From NCBI GenBank assembly GCA_036488085.1, contig DASXHZ010000086.1:40273-104272 (forward strand): a stretch of 64,000 nt of DNA, in the 5' to 3' direction. Within the stretch, counting starts at the first letter, position 1; the number at the start of each line of letters is the position of its first letter. Below the pieces are notes generated by a model, which saw only the letters and a program-made list of their open reading frames with translations, did not search any database and was not told the DNA's origin. The DNA comes from DASXHZ01 sp036488085 (GTDB lineage: Bacteria; Acidobacteriota; Thermoanaerobaculia; Gp7-AA8). Position numbers and translations under genes: made by a program. Positions 18,485 to 26,660 of this stretch are shown one piece after another.

Positions 18485-18830
18485 AGCACAGCGCAACACG
18501 GCGCCGGTTGAAGAACCGCGCGTCATCGAGAAGCGGAAGATTCCTGATTTCGACCGCATGATCCACGAACACGTCCGGCTCGCGATCATGAGCGCCGTTG
18601 CGGTGAACGAGAAGCTCTCGTTCGTCGAGCTACGGGACATCGTCCAGACGAGCGACGGCAACATCAGCGTGCACGCGCGCAAGCTGGAGGACGCCGGCTA
18701 CATCGTCACGAAGAAGTACTTCATCGGACGCATCCCGCGCACCGATTACCAGATCACCGCGGCAGGGCGGCGGGCGTTCGAGAAGTACATCGCGCACATG
18801 GAAGCGCTGGTCAAGACGAACAAGAAGTGA
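18474..18830 (+). CDS. Winged-helix transcriptional regulator (HTH_34/MarR-like)
   Basis: A 118-residue DNA-binding protein. After a charged 20-residue leader, residues about 25-110 form a winged helix: HVRLAIMSAVAVNEKLSFVELRDI, recognition region TSDGNISVHARKLEDAGYI and the wing TKKYFIGRIPRTDYQIT, then the ending AGRRAFEKYIAHME. This layout is the PF13601-type winged-helix family found beside membrane proteins in Acidobacteriota. The target is unknown. It overlaps the upstream membrane-protein gene by 11 bp. Confidence 0.85.
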   Translation: MAARAQRNTAPVEEPRVIEKRKIPDFDRMIHEHVRLAIMSAVAVNEKLSFVELRDIVQTSDGNISVHARKLEDAGYIVTKKYFIGRIPRTDYQITAAGRRAFEKYIAHMEALVKTNKK

Positions 18831-18869
18831 CGCCGGTTTCGCGGCGGCGAGGTCGCGGGTCTAAGGGAC

Positions 18870-21800
18870 ATGAACACGATGTCCCGCTCGCTCTTTGCCA
18901 CCGCCTCGCTAGTCCTTGCCGCAATCGTCTGCATCGGTCTCAGTGGGGCGCCGGCGGCCTCGCCGGAGCAGAGGAAGATCACCGGCAGGATTGCCGGCGC
19001 CACACCAGTCGCGCCGATCTCGCTCTCCGATTCCGACGGGCAGGAGTTGACGCTCGAAGAACTGTCGGTGCGTACGGCGATCAACGGCATGCTCTCACTG
19101 ACCGAGGTCGAGCTGCGCTTTCGCAACCCGAAGGCGCGGCGGATGGAAGGGCGGTTCACCTGCACACTGCCGGCGAACGCCGCCATCAGCCGATTCGCGA
19201 AGGAAGTGAATGGGACGCTGATGGAAGGGGAGGTGGTCGAGCGGCTCCGCGCGAATCAGGTGTACGAGCAGTTCCTCCACCAGATGCGCGATCCGGCGCT
19301 GCTGGAGCAGGACCAGGGGAATCGCTTTTCGGCGCGCATCTTCCCGATCGACGCGAACGCGTCGGTGCGGATCCTTCTCTCGTACTCGCAACTCGTGCCG
19401 ATGCACGACGGGACGCGCGCCTACGCGTTCCCACTCCGAGGACTGCCGAAGGTCGGCAAGTTCACGTTCCGTGGGTTCATCACGCCGCTGCAAGGCGAGA
19501 TGACGGCCGGCGCTACCCATTCGACCGCTGACGTCTATTCGATCAACGAGCATGACTACACGCCGGACCGCGACATCGAGATCGCGTTCCACGCGACGGC
19601 GTCCGCGCCGCGCGCGCAGACGATCCGCGCGGGCGACTTTTACCTTGCGTCATTCCGTCCCGAGGTGCGGCCGGCGAAGGTCGCTCCGCCGCACGACTGG
19701 CTCTTCTTCGTCGACACCTCGGCGTCGGCCGCGGAGTCGCAGACATACCGCATCCGCGCGCTGGAGCAGGTGATCGCGTCGCTGCCCGAATCGGATCGCG
19801 TACAGATCGTGGCGTTCGATCAGGAGTTCGCGAACGTCGCCACTCCGGCCGTCCTGAAGAACCGCCTCTTCCTCGGCGGCACCGACATCGCCGCGCTGCT
19901 CCGCCGCGTGGCGTCCGAGGCGAAGGAGCACCCGAGTCGCGCGATCGTGATCGTGAGCGACTTCGTTCCGACCCTCGGCACGGTCGACAAGAAGGAGCTG
20001 AGCGATCTCGCGAAAGCGATTCCGCACGGCGCCATCGTCAATGCCCTCATCCTCGGTCCGCGCGAAGACGCGTCGCTGGCGAAGACGGTAGTCGCCGGTC
20101 GTGGTCGTGTCGTCCGCGTGCCGTTCTCCGAGTCGCTCGACGCGAACGCACGCGACGCGGCTCAGGCGCTGCAGCGTCCCGCCGGCGCGTCATTCGACAT
20201 CGCCGACGCCAATGCGGAGTGGGTCTACCCGCAACACGTCGAAGATATCCAGCCGAGCGATGAAGTGATCGTGGCGGGGAAGGTGCGCGTGGCGTCGGAG
20301 CCGCGCGTGACGCTCGGAGGCATGACCGCGCCGTCGACCTCGTCGCTCGACGCGCAGACGTTCTCGCCGCTCCTCGAACGCGAGGCGTACCGCGAGTACC
20401 TCGACTACCTGGCGATGCGCGAAGCGAGTGAGCCCTCCGAGGCGGTGCGGACGGCGCTCGCGAGCGAGCAGGTGAAGATCAGCACGGAGCAACGCGTCGT
20501 GATCCCTCGGACGACGATGCTCGTCCTCGAAAGCGAATGGGACTATCAGCGCTTCGGCCTCGACCGGCGCGCGTTGGCTGCAATCCTGACGATCGGTGCC
20601 GGCGGCATCGACCGCCTCGACCGCCGCACGAACACTCCGGAGCCGATTCTGGTGGGTAAGATGCCGTCACCTCCACCCCGGCCGACACCGGTTCGAACGA
20701 TGGACTTCGTCCAAGCGCAGGCGAGTCCAGTGGCCCAGAGCGATGCGCCGTCGCTTCGCGAAGAGGCGAAGGTCGAGCGTGCTGTCGAGGGAGGCGTCGA
20801 AGGTGGCGTCGTTGGCGGTGTCGCGGGCGGAGTCGTCGGCGGCGTAATCAGCACGAACGCGGCACCGGCGTCGCCACCGCCCATGGTGGTCCGCCCCGTC
20901 GAGACGGCGCATCGTCGTGAATCCGTTCAGCCGCGTGCCGACGCCGAGTGGGGAACTGCGGTCCGGCCGTCAAAGGAGCGCGTCGAGGAGCTCGAAGCAA
21001 AGGTGCGCAGCAATCCGCAGGACCGCGAGCTGTACAACCAGCTCAGCGAGGCGCTCGCGGCGCGCGAGGAGTGGATTGCCCTCCGCCGCCTGGCGATCAC
21101 ATGGCAGGAGTACGACCCCGAGAACCCGCAGGTGTACGAGATCCTTGGCCAGTCGGACGAGCATCTCGGCAACGAGAACGAAGCTGCGCGCGCCGACGCG
21201 TCCCTCATCGAGATCGCACCGGGGAAGACGGAGCTCCTGCAACGCGTCGCGATGCTGCTGGTGCGTGCGCATCGAGCGTCGCTCGCCGAGGCGCCGTTGC
21301 GTCGCGCGTTGGAGCTCCGTCCCGATCGAGCCAACGGATACCGCCACCTGGCGCTGATGCTGTGGCTCGACGGCCGCGTGGAAGAGGCGGCGCGCGTGCT
21401 CGAGTCGGCGACCCGTCAGCAGTTTCCGAACTGGTACGGCAACGTGCAGCGCGTGCTGCACGAGGAGCTCGGATACGTCTATCGCGCCTGGATGGCGAAG
21501 GATCCGTCGCGGCGGTCGGAGATCGAGGCGCGGGCGCGTGAGTACGACGTCGACCTGTCCCGGCGCGATGCGCTCCGCGTGACGCTGGCGTGGGAGACCG
21601 ACGCGAACGACGTCGACCTCCATCTCATCGATCCATCAGGCGCGGAGTGCTACTACGGGCACAAACAGAATCCGTCCGGAATCGAGCTGTACGAGGACAT
21701 CACCCAAGGCCTCGGCCCCGAGGTGATTCGCGGAGCGAAGATCGAGCGCGGCGTCTACCGCGTCGGCGTTCGCTACTTCGCGGCGGGACCGATGGGTGTG

Positions 21801-21938
21801 AGCCGCGGGATCGTCGTAATCATTCGGGATGACAGGCGCGACGACCGCGAGCGCCAGCCGTCGATCGAGATCGTTCCGTTCCGGCTGGTGGAAGGTGGCG
21901 GAGACATCCGGCACATCGCGGATGTCTCCGTGAAGTAG
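18870..21938 (+). CDS. Exported VIT / vWA / TPR protein with C-terminal DUF2135-like domain
   Basis: A 1022-residue protein with an N-terminal signal segment (LFATASLVLAAIVCIGL). Domains: VIT at about 40-170 (VEVELRFRNP, EGRFTCTLP), vWA at about 270-430 with a complete MIDAS start DTSAS, a Gly/Val-rich linker at about 638-660 (EGGVEGGVVGGVAGGVVGG), TPR-like helices at about 705-890, and a DUF2135-type beta domain at about 903-1022 (WETDANDVDLHLIDPSG). VIT-vWA proteins are thought to mediate metal-dependent protein contacts at the cell surface. The last 85 bp before the next gene contain a palindromic element that may end transcription in both directions. Confidence 0.88.
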   Translation: MNTMSRSLFATASLVLAAIVCIGLSGAPAASPEQRKITGRIAGATPVAPISLSDSDGQELTLEELSVRTAINGMLSLTEVELRFRNPKARRMEGRFTCTLPANAAISRFAKEVNGTLMEGEVVERLRANQVYEQFLHQMRDPALLEQDQGNRFSARIFPIDANASVRILLSYSQLVPMHDGTRAYAFPLRGLPKVGKFTFRGFITPLQGEMTAGATHSTADVYSINEHDYTPDRDIEIAFHATASAPRAQTIRAGDFYLASFRPEVRPAKVAPPHDWLFFVDTSASAAESQTYRIRALEQVIASLPESDRVQIVAFDQEFANVATPAVLKNRLFLGGTDIAALLRRVASEAKEHPSRAIVIVSDFVPTLGTVDKKELSDLAKAIPHGAIVNALILGPREDASLAKTVVAGRGRVVRVPFSESLDANARDAAQALQRPAGASFDIADANAEWVYPQHVEDIQPSDEVIVAGKVRVASEPRVTLGGMTAPSTSSLDAQTFSPLLEREAYREYLDYLAMREASEPSEAVRTALASEQVKISTEQRVVIPRTTMLVLESEWDYQRFGLDRRALAAILTIGAGGIDRLDRRTNTPEPILVGKMPSPPPRPTPVRTMDFVQAQASPVAQSDAPSLREEAKVERAVEGGVEGGVVGGVAGGVVGGVISTNAAPASPPPMVVRPVETAHRRESVQPRADAEWGTAVRPSKERVEELEAKVRSNPQDRELYNQLSEALAAREEWIALRRLAITWQEYDPENPQVYEILGQSDEHLGNENEAARADASLIEIAPGKTELLQRVAMLLVRAHRASLAEAPLRRALELRPDRANGYRHLALMLWLDGRVEEAARVLESATRQQFPNWYGNVQRVLHEELGYVYRAWMAKDPSRRSEIEARAREYDVDLSRRDALRVTLAWETDANDVDLHLIDPSGAECYYGHKQNPSGIELYEDITQGLGPEVIRGAKIERGVYRVGVRYFAAGPMGVSRGIVVIIRDDRRDDRERQPSIEIVPFRLVEGGGDIRHIADVSVK

Positions 21939-21942
21939 GCCC

Positions 21943-22017
21943 GTCATCCTGAGCGAAGCGAAGGATCTCAAGATGCGTAGCTTGAGACCCTTCGCCGTCT
22001 TCGCGGCTCAGGATGAC
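21943..22017. repeat. Dispersed palindromic repeat, GTCATCCTGAG family, complete copy
   Basis: Bounded by perfect 11-bp inverted ends GTCATCCTGAG (21943-21953) and CTCAGGATGAC (22007-22017), with inner pairing around AAGGATCTCAAG and CTTGAGACCCTTC. It fills the gap between two convergent genes (stops at 21938 and 22019), so it is well placed as a bidirectional terminator. Repeats of this sequence are widespread in many bacterial genomes. A second, truncated copy is at 58452-58514. Confidence 0.88.
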
Positions 22018-22018
22018 A

Positions 22019-22912
22019 TTACTTGTTCATCGCCTTCAGGAAAGCGCCGTCGACGCCGTGGATCTTCATCTGGATCAGCTTCTCGACGGGGACGTTCTTG
22101 TATCCCGCGTCCTCGACCTGGCGGATGAACTCGGGAGTGACGCCGTGAATGCGCATGCGCACGAGGTCTTCGCCTGGGACTTCGCGGTAGCCGAGGGACG
22201 CGATGTCGCGGACAAACTCGGGTGTGACGCCGTGAATGCGGAAGCGGACGAGGCTCTCGACCGTCAGGTTGCGGTAGCCGGAGTTGGCCATCTCGCGGAT
22301 GAACTCCGGCGTCGCGCCGTGAATGCGCATCCGGACGAGATCCTCGGCGGGGACATGGTCGAGGCCGAGGCTGCGGAGCTCGCGGACCATCTCGGGGTTG
22401 ACGCCGTGGATGCGGAAGCGGACGAGATCGTGGACGCCTGCGTCGTATCCGAGCTCGTGCATCTGGCGGATGAAGTCGAGCGAGACGTCGAACATCGTGA
22501 GGCGGTAGAGCTCCTCGCCTTCGGTGCGATCGCGATCTTCCTCATCGTCGAGCCGGACGTTCATGGAACGCAGCGTGGCGAGATACGACTCGTTCGGGGT
22601 GAACGTGAAGTGGCCGGCCCCTTCGCCGTCGCGGAACGAGCCGTCGAAGGAGATCGTGCCGGCGTCGCGGCGCATCGAGAACTTCACGGGAACGTCGGAC
22701 GCGGAGGTGATCTGTGCGCGCGACAGACCGTCGAACGCCGAGAACTTGAAGTCCTGTCCCCAGTTGCTGTGCTCGCGGTTCATGTTGAGCTGGATGCGCT
22801 CGATGTCTTTGACCGACCAGGTTGAAGCGGTCCACATCCCGCGCAGCGATTCGGCGTGGAGGGCGGCCGCCAGGAGAAACGTCACCGCAACGATGAGAAC
22901 GCGTTTCATCAC
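22019..22912 (-). CDS. Exported protein made of 29-residue repeats
   Basis: A 297-residue protein of unknown function. It has a signal peptide (VLIVAVTFLLAAALHA, to about residue 20), then a beta-rich domain of about 100 residues (FSMRRDAGTISFDGSF), then five to six repeats of exactly 29 residues starting at about 163, 192, 221, 250 and 279. The unit has the form LVRMRIHGVTPEFIREM followed by GY and a short turn; each is probably a helix pair. The same kind of repeat forms the C-terminus of the neighbouring BlaR1 protein, with which this gene overlaps by 4 bp (22909-22912). It is the last gene of a BlaI-controlled operon and probably a periplasmic partner of BlaR1. Confidence 0.85.
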   Translation of the reverse strand: MMKRVLIVAVTFLLAAALHAESLRGMWTASTWSVKDIERIQLNMNREHSNWGQDFKFSAFDGLSRAQITSASDVPVKFSMRRDAGTISFDGSFRDGEGAGHFTFTPNESYLATLRSMNVRLDDEEDRDRTEGEELYRLTMFDVSLDFIRQMHELGYDAGVHDLVRFRIHGVNPEMVRELRSLGLDHVPAEDLVRMRIHGATPEFIREMANSGYRNLTVESLVRFRIHGVTPEFVRDIASLGYREVPGEDLVRMRIHGVTPEFIRQVEDAGYKNVPVEKLIQMKIHGVDGAFLKAMNK

Positions 22913-24843
22913 TTCTTCTCCTTGTACTGCGCCATGTCGCGGATGAAGTCAGCGTTGACGCCGCTCGCGGCGAGGCGAACGAGGTCGCGCACGGTGAGGT
23001 TCGAGTATCCGGCGTCGGAGAGCGCCTTCACGAACGCCGGCGAGATGCCCTGCGAGCGGAGCTCCATTAGCTCCTTCGCGTTAAGGTTGTGGTAGCCGGC
23101 GCCCGCCATCTCCTTCACGTACGCCGGGCTGACGCCCATCGCACGGAGGGTGATGATCTCCCGGGCGGTTCTGATCTCGATGCCGCTGCTGCGCATCTGT
23201 GACACGTAGTCGGGCGATACGCCCTGCGAGCGCATCGCGACGATCTCGTCGAGCGTGAGGTCGCCGAGGCCGGTGTTGCGCATCTGGCTGATGTAGTCGG
23301 GAGTGACGCCGGCCGAGCGGAGGATGATCAGGTCGTCGACGGAGAGCTTGCCGTTCTCGCCGAGATGACGGCGAGCGCGCGTGTGCACCGTGACACCGCC
23401 AGAGATGCCGCCTTTGACGCCGCCCTCGATTCCACCGGCGACGCCTTCGATGACCGCGGGGACGACGTTATCGACGACGCTCGAGGCGAACGCCATCGCC
23501 ATCGGAGCCACGACGGGCGTAGCCATGACGCGCGGAGCGATTGCGATGCGTGGAACGGCGGCGACTCGCGGAACCAGCGCCACATCACGCATTCCTGCCT
23601 CGTCGGCGGCATACACCATCGGTGCGTCGGGCGGATCGGGTGGATCCGGCGGCTCGGGCGGCTCCGGTACGTCGAAGTCGGCGTCGAAGTCCTCGGTGTC
23701 GATGTCTTTGTCGCACGTGGTCGTCTTACTGTCGACCGTGATCGTCGTGGTGGATGGCTTCGCCGCGACCGCTTTCTTCGGAGGATTCGTCGGAAGCTCG
23801 TCGGCGTTGCGCTTCGCAAGCGCCGGCATCGACGGGATGGCGAGCAGCGCGATGACGACCGCGAGAACGGCGGCCGCGGCGCCCCAGCGCGAGGTGTCGC
23901 TGCCGGTGTCATCGCCGGAGACGACCAGGCGGCGGATGCGGGTCAGGAGCGAGCCTCCGTTGGCGGCGAGAGCGAGCTCGGTCTGATGTGCACGCAGCTC
24001 TTCGAGATGCGTGAGGGCGCGGGCGTAGCGGAGCGCGCTGCCGCAAGTTTCGATCGCCATGTCGTCGCAGCAGTGTTCGCGCTCCACGCGGATGCGGTGC
24101 GACATCCACCAGACGGCCGGGTGGTAGAACATCAGCGTCTCGACAGCCGTCTGCATCAGGTTGACGAAGAAGTCGTGACGGCGTATGTGCGCCAGCTCGT
24201 GGGCGAGGAGCATTTCGATCTCTTCCGGCTTCAGAGCGGAGATCGTGCTGAGTGGAAGGAGGATGAGCGGCTTGAGCCAGCCGATCACGGTCGGTACCTC
24301 GACCGCCGCCGACTCGAGAATCGCGACACCGCGCTGCAGGGCGAGTCCGCTGGCGAGACGGGCCAGGGTTCGCTGCCACGTCTCGCTTGCGGGTTCCGCG
24401 GTCAGAGCGAGCTTCTTGATGCGCGACCAGCTCACCACGAGGCGGATCGAGAGGACCGTCACGCCGACCAGCCAGAGGAGAACGACGTTCGGCAGCGCGT
24501 CGTGCGCGATCTCGCCGAACGAGCGGAGCGTGGCGCGGGTCGCGTGGACGGCGGCAGCTTTCGCGACATCGAGCGGGAGCGTTTGCGCCCGGAGGATGGC
24601 GGCGCCTCCTTCGAGCGGGAGCGGAGGCTCCTCGTAGGCGCGCCACGCCGTGATCGCGGCGAGGATCGGCAGCAGCGCCAGCGCAGCGCACGAGATCGCG
24701 TACCGCGCATTCGCGGTGCGGCGCCCCATCAGCGCCAGCGCGGCGGCGAGGATCGCAGCGACGATCGCTCCCTGCCAGACGAGGTGAAGAAGCGCCCAAC
24801 CGATGGACTGGGCGAGCGGACTGCTGAAGATGCTGCCGATCAT
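22909..24843 (-). CDS. BlaR1-type M56 membrane metallopeptidase with C-terminal 29-residue repeats
   Basis: A 644-residue inner-membrane signal transducer. N-terminal transmembrane helices (WALLHLVWQGAIVAAILAAA, ARYAISCAALALLPILAAI, LPNVVLLWLVGVTVLSI) lead into an M56 zinc protease with HELAHIRRHD near 214-223 and the third ligand region EREHCCDD near 250-257, both intact. After another membrane helix near 310-335 there is no penicillin-binding sensor. Instead there is an acidic Asp/Pro linker, a Gly/Val stretch (EGVAGGIEGGVKGGISGG) and five 29-residue repeats (about 502-640; unit LIxLRSxGVSPxYVxxM). By analogy, sensing through the repeats would trigger cleavage of BlaI. It overlaps blaI and the repeat-protein gene by 4 bp each. 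Confidence 0.92.
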   Translation of the reverse strand: MIGSIFSSPLAQSIGWALLHLVWQGAIVAAILAAALALMGRRTANARYAISCAALALLPILAAITAWRAYEEPPLPLEGGAAILRAQTLPLDVAKAAAVHATRATLRSFGEIAHDALPNVVLLWLVGVTVLSIRLVVSWSRIKKLALTAEPASETWQRTLARLASGLALQRGVAILESAAVEVPTVIGWLKPLILLPLSTISALKPEEIEMLLAHELAHIRRHDFFVNLMQTAVETLMFYHPAVWWMSHRIRVEREHCCDDMAIETCGSALRYARALTHLEELRAHQTELALAANGGSLLTRIRRLVVSGDDTGSDTSRWGAAAAVLAVVIALLAIPSMPALAKRNADELPTNPPKKAVAAKPSTTTITVDSKTTTCDKDIDTEDFDADFDVPEPPEPPDPPDPPDAPMVYAADEAGMRDVALVPRVAAVPRIAIAPRVMATPVVAPMAMAFASSVVDNVVPAVIEGVAGGIEGGVKGGISGGVTVHTRARRHLGENGKLSVDDLIILRSAGVTPDYISQMRNTGLGDLTLDEIVAMRSQGVSPDYVSQMRSSGIEIRTAREIITLRAMGVSPAYVKEMAGAGYHNLNAKELMELRSQGISPAFVKALSDAGYSNLTVRDLVRLAASGVNADFIRDMAQYKEKK

Positions 24844-25235
24844 CGTGATTCTCCTTCCAGGTTCGCGAGCGTTTCGCGGATCTCTTCGAGCTCTTCCGCG
24901 CTCGCCTTCTTCGAGGAAAGCGCCTGCATGACGAGTTTGGCGGGCGAGCCGCCGAATGCGCGTTCCATCAAATCGGCCAGAAGCTGGCGCTGCGTCTTCT
25001 GTTCGCTGTAACGCGCCTCATAAATGTGGGCGCGCTGCGACTCGTCGCGTACGACCAGCCCCTTTTCGGTCATGATCTGTAACAGCTTGAGGACCGTCGT
25101 ATACCCGGTCCCGTGCTCCTGGTTGCTCATCGTGTCGTGGATGTCGCGCACGGTGCTCGGCCCGCGCTCCCAGAGGACATTGAGGATCGCCAGCTCGGCG
25201 TCGGTAGGTCGTGGGGTGAGTGTCTTATCCGTCAT
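24840..25235 (-). CDS. BlaI/MecI-family transcriptional repressor
   Basis: 131-residue winged-helix repressor that dimerises on palindromic operators and is inactivated by BlaR1-dependent proteolysis. The family core is complete: PTDAELAILNVLWERGPSTVRDIHDTM, then the recognition helix region GTGYTTVLKLLQIMTEKGLV, the wing DESQRAHIYEARYS, and a C-terminal dimerisation helix with the FGGSPAKLVMQAL motif. The ATG at 25235 is preceded by AGGTG and gives the normal N-terminus; the frame is open upstream through the promoter. Two operators (25259-25274 and 25282-25297) lie directly upstream, so it should repress its own operon. Confidence 0.94.
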   Translation of the reverse strand: MTDKTLTPRPTDAELAILNVLWERGPSTVRDIHDTMSNQEHGTGYTTVLKLLQIMTEKGLVVRDESQRAHIYEARYSEQKTQRQLLADLMERAFGGSPAKLVMQALSSKKASAEELEEIRETLANLEGESR

Positions 25236-25254
25236 CTTTTCACCTATACGGATC

Positions 25255-25283
25255 AAGATACGAACGGTTTCGTAATTTGTCAA
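25255..25283 (-). promoter_or_regulatory. Sigma-70-type promoter of the blaI operon
   Basis: On the minus strand there is a perfect -35 box TTGACA (25283-25278) and a -10 box TATCTT (25260-25255) with 17 bp between them. Transcription would begin about 15 bases before the blaI ATG at 25235. Both operators overlap it: one palindrome fills the spacer, the other covers the -35 region. Confidence 0.75.
25259..25274. promoter_or_regulatory. BlaI-type operator O1
   Basis: Perfect 6-4-6 palindrome TACGAACGGTTTCGTA lying between the -10 and -35 boxes of the blaI promoter. Its placement would block RNA polymerase when occupied by a BlaI dimer. The arm sequence TACGAA differs from the TACA/TGTA arms of the classical bla/mec operators, so the assignment is by position and symmetry. 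Confidence 0.7.
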
Positions 25284-25297
25284 CGAAAACATTCGTA
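25282..25297. promoter_or_regulatory. BlaI-type operator O2
   Basis: AACGAAAACATTCGTA has the same 6-4-6 layout as O1 with one mismatch in one arm. It starts 23 bp from O1 and overlaps the -35 box. Two spaced dyads are usual for BlaI/MecI control. Confidence 0.6.
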
Positions 25298-25378
25298 GTT
25301 CATCCGTACCGGTGCCGAATCGAGCCATTCGGACATGTGGACGCCGCGGGAGGGGGCGAGGTTAGGGCTCGGGCCGCA

Positions 25379-25880
25379 GTTCGGACAGGGCGCCGGAAGT
25401 TCGGACCGGGCGCCCGAAGTTCGGACGGGGCGCCGGAAGTTCGGACAGGGCGCCGGAAGTTCGGACGGGGCGCCGGAAGTTCGGACGGGGGCGCCGGAAG
25501 TTCGGACAGGGCGCCGGAAGTTCGGACAGGGCGCCCGAAGTTCGGACAGGGCGCCCGAAGTTCGGACAGGGCGCCGGAAGTTCGGACGGGGCTGTCCGAG
25601 GTCCTGCCACGCCCGGCGGAAGTTCGGACGCCGTGTCCGAAACGCCGGACGCGGTGTCGGGAACTCCGGACGTGCCGTCCGGAAGTTCGGACGCGATGTC
25701 GAGGTCCCGCCACGCCCGGCGGAAGTTCCGGACGCCATGTCCGAAACGCCGGACGCCGTGTCGGGAACTCCGGACACGACGTCCGGAGTCTCGGGCGGCC
25801 CGTCCGGACCTCCGCCATGCTCGTCCGCGCTCCGGACGTGCCGTCCGGCGTTCCGGACGCGATGTCCGAGGCTCCGACAT
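25379..25880. repeat. Large tandem array with GTTCGGAC core
   Basis: From 25379 to about 25592 there are about 11 copies of a 20-bp unit (consensus GTTCGGACRGGGCGCCSGAA; one copy is 21 bp). Beyond that, to about 25880, the units become longer and mirror each other: CCGGACGxxxTGTCCG blocks separated by GGAACT or GGAAGT. Two copies of a GAGGTCCTGCCACGCCCGGC-like insert (near 25597 and 25701) mark a higher-order duplication. All frames on both strands are largely open, and I find no credible protein. The array fills the 720-bp gap between the blaI promoter and the toxin gene; nothing is seen at 25298-25378. Confidence 0.9.
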
Positions 25881-25901
25881 GGGAGGCCGTACTGCTGTGG
25901 A

Positions 25902-25923
25902 GCGCAGACATTCTTGTCTGCGC
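25902..25923. repeat. Short hairpin GCGCAGACA-TTCT-TGTCTGCGC
   Basis: Perfect 9-bp stem with a TTCT loop, just downstream of the vapC-like gene's stop (minus strand). This AGCGCAGACATTCTTGTCTGCG motif is known to me as a dispersed element in other high-GC environmental genomes. It could act as a transcription-end hairpin for the toxin operon, but no T-run follows on the minus strand. Confidence 0.7.
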
Positions 25924-25955
25924 CGTCTTCGATGACTTGATAGACCCGTCATTCC

Positions 25956-26369
25956 TCAGAAGTACGCGGCGAGGTCGAAGGTCTCCAGTTTGTTTGCGAG
26001 CTTGCGGTCGAAGGTCGCGACTGTATCGTATCGGTTCGTCACGGCGAGGGCGATGATGGCGGCGTCCGTGAGGCCGGAGAGGGGATCGGGCCACAACTCC
26101 AGCACGCGTTTCCAGGGGCAGTCGTCAACGATCTGCATGCCGGGGAACTTGGTGACGGCGTCGACGACGGTTGCCGCTTGCCGCGACGTCAGGCCGTACT
26201 GGCTCTGGAGGACGTACACGATTTCGAAGACGATGGACTGCGGGATGAAGCCGGCAATCTCGCCTTCTTCCGCGGCGTTGAGAAGTGCGAGCGCGGCTTC
26301 CTGCTGCGCCTTGTTTCGCTCGACGAAGAATGAGACAAGGACGTTCGCGTCGGCAACTACGCTGCGCAC
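25956..26369 (-). CDS. PIN-domain toxin (VapC-like)
   Basis: A 137-residue PIN-fold ribonuclease, the toxin half of a type II toxin-antitoxin pair. Acidic residues expected for the metal site are visible: the N-terminal VVADANVLVSFF (Asp7), Glu near FEIVYVLQ, and the late GLTDAAIIALAV Asp plus the VATFDRKL Asp. It starts with GTG (26369), one base after the antitoxin stop, so the two are cotranscribed and toxin synthesis probably depends on reinitiation. RNA target unknown. Confidence 0.9.
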   Translation of the reverse strand: MRSVVADANVLVSFFVERNKAQQEAALALLNAAEEGEIAGFIPQSIVFEIVYVLQSQYGLTSRQAATVVDAVTKFPGMQIVDDCPWKRVLELWPDPLSGLTDAAIIALAVTNRYDTVATFDRKLANKLETFDLAAYF

Positions 26370-26370
26370 C

Positions 26371-26598
26371 TCAGACGCGCCCTCGCGTCTTCCGCGCTAC
26401 GGCAACGGCGGTCAGCGGGTCGGGGCCGTGCTTGATGAAACCTTGCAACGCGTACAGCGCGGGGCGTTCGGTCGTGATCGCGACGCGGGTGCCGGAGACC
26501 TCCCATCGCAATTTCGCGCCCGGCTCCAGGTCGAGCGCTTCACGAACCTCTTTCGGGACGGTTGTTTGTCCCTTGCTGGTCATGGTTGAGACAGGCAT
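26371..26598 (-). CDS. AbrB/MazE-type antitoxin
   Basis: A 75-residue swapped-hairpin AbrB-fold DNA-binding protein, the antitoxin partner of the PIN gene. Core: MTSKGQTTVPKEVREALDLEPGAKLRWE, then a Pro-rich C-terminal tail (KHGPDPLTAVAVARK) that would wrap the toxin. An AAGGAG eight bases before ATG 26598 supports that start over the internal ATG five codons later. Antitoxins of this type bind their own promoter; the 50 bp to the divergent gene at 26649-26661 is where such a site should lie. Confidence 0.9.
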   Translation of the reverse strand: MPVSTMTSKGQTTVPKEVREALDLEPGAKLRWEVSGTRVAITTERPALYALQGFIKHGPDPLTAVAVARKTRGRV

Positions 26599-26660
26599 GG
26601 TCTCGTTCTCCTTACGTATTGTACCGCGCGTAAGGATGACGTGGCGCTATGCTCCACCCC

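Noticed and set aside
20680..20700. tRNA T-loop-like GGTTCGAAC
   Set aside because: The match lies inside the VIT/vWA coding sequence and has no cloverleaf around it. No tRNA was found in the window.
25300..26094. Proline/threonine-rich proteins across the GTTCGGAC array
   Set aside because: Open frames exist on both strands, with no RBS and pure repeat composition.
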